Positions 14,507 through 14,751 of a DNA stretch of 14,751 bases are shown here, one piece after another. Within the stretch, counting starts at the first letter, position 1, and each line of letters begins with the position of its first letter. The position numbers were made by a program, and so were the translations under genes. Source of the DNA: Candidatus Omnitrophota bacterium (GTDB lineage Bacteria; Omnitrophota; Omnitrophia; Omnitrophales; JACQLI01). The stretch lies in assembly GCA_016204125.1 (NCBI GenBank), contig JACQLI010000086.1, forward strand, positions 1 to 14,751, written 5' to 3'. The notes under the pieces are model-generated. The model had not been told where the DNA came from. It did not search any database and saw only the letters and a list, made by a program, of their open reading frames with translations.

Positions 14507-14751
14507 ATGTCTGTTCAGACCCTTCAGAAAAGCAGCAAATGGCGTGTGGGCATGCTGAGCCTAGGATGCCCTAAAACCCTTGTGGATAGCGAAGTTGTGC
14601 TGGGCAAACTCGATCCCAGGAAGTATTCCGTTACCCCCACCGTCACCGATTGCGATATCGCGCTGATCAATACCTGCGCCTTTATTGAGGATGCCCAGAA
14701 GGAGTCGGTCGATCAAATCCTCAGACTGCTTGAGCTCAAAAGGGGAGGGGA
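14507..14751 (+). CDS. rimO: ribosomal protein S12 methylthiotransferase RimO, N-terminal part (3' end outside window)
   Basis: RimO is a radical-SAM enzyme with two iron-sulfur clusters that adds a methylthio group to an aspartate of ribosomal protein S12. The 81 codons present cover most of the N-terminal MTTase domain: VGMLSLGCPKTLVDSEVVLG (14-33) with cluster ligand Cys21, and ALINTCAFIEDAQKESVDQI (52-71) with ligand Cys57. The PK-x-LVDSE string and NTCAFIEDA-x-x-ES favour RimO over MiaB. The family's usual CPKN is CPKT here. The frame is still open at the window edge; the remaining roughly 350 residues, with the radical-SAM CxxxCxxC motif and TRAM domain, lie beyond. An ATG nine bases earlier (14498) is in frame, but it lies within the -10-like element and adds only three residues. 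There is no Shine-Dalgarno sequence. Confidence 0.93.
   Translation, partial: MSVQTLQKSSKWRVGMLSLGCPKTLVDSEVVLGKLDPRKYSVTPTVTDCDIALINTCAFIEDAQKESVDQILRLLELKRGG

Overview
The window is a compact, single-direction (+ strand) block of bacterial housekeeping genes, dominated by the classic transcription/translation cluster nusA-infB-(DUF503)-rbfA-nrnA-truB-ribF-rpsO-pnp, followed by dut, ftsK and the start of rimO. An RND efflux pump and a small HAMP membrane protein precede it. Base composition is close to balanced and codon use looks uniform throughout. I see no tRNA, rRNA, CRISPR array, insertion sequence or other mobile element. An RND pump suggests a Gram-negative-type (two-membrane) envelope. 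The gene order, the PUA-less TruB and the two-domain IF2 N-terminus would fit a little-studied lineage such as the candidate phylum Omnitrophota (PVC superphylum), but that placement is recollection and inference, not a search result.

Layout: 3-1955, C-terminal ~650 residues of an RND permease; 2006-2476, a two-helix HAMP-domain protein; 2477-2584, a regulatory gap with a perfect-consensus sigma70-type promoter followed about 30 bases later by an intrinsic terminator, just before nusA; 2585-9215, nusA, infB, DUF503/ylxP, rbfA, nrnA, truB and ribF with gaps of at most 17 bases or overlaps of 4-14 bases; 9216-9334, a second gap with a strong promoter and a leader for rpsO; 9335-14461, rpsO, pnp, dut and ftsK, again tightly packed or overlapping; 14462-14751, a short gap with a -10-like element and the first 81 codons of rimO. 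There is no gene-free stretch above 120 bases.

The genes form a functional chain. NusA modulates elongation and termination. IF2, RbfA and S15 serve translation initiation and 30S assembly. TruB makes pseudouridine-55 in tRNA, and RimO thiomethylates ribosomal protein S12. PNPase degrades RNA to short oligomers that NrnA can finish. RibF makes FMN and FAD. Dut removes dUTP, and FtsK couples chromosome segregation to division.

The window is largely conventional and I do not see a new system in it. The best leads are: (1) a promoter-terminator-nusA arrangement that looks like a minimal NusA autoregulatory attenuator, with rimP absent from its usual place; (2) an IF2 whose fMet-tRNA-binding C-terminal domain lacks both hallmark cysteines (Gly606 and Phe652 instead); (3) a promoter placed so that rimO mRNA could be leaderless; (4) a standalone HAMP protein with no signalling output domain.
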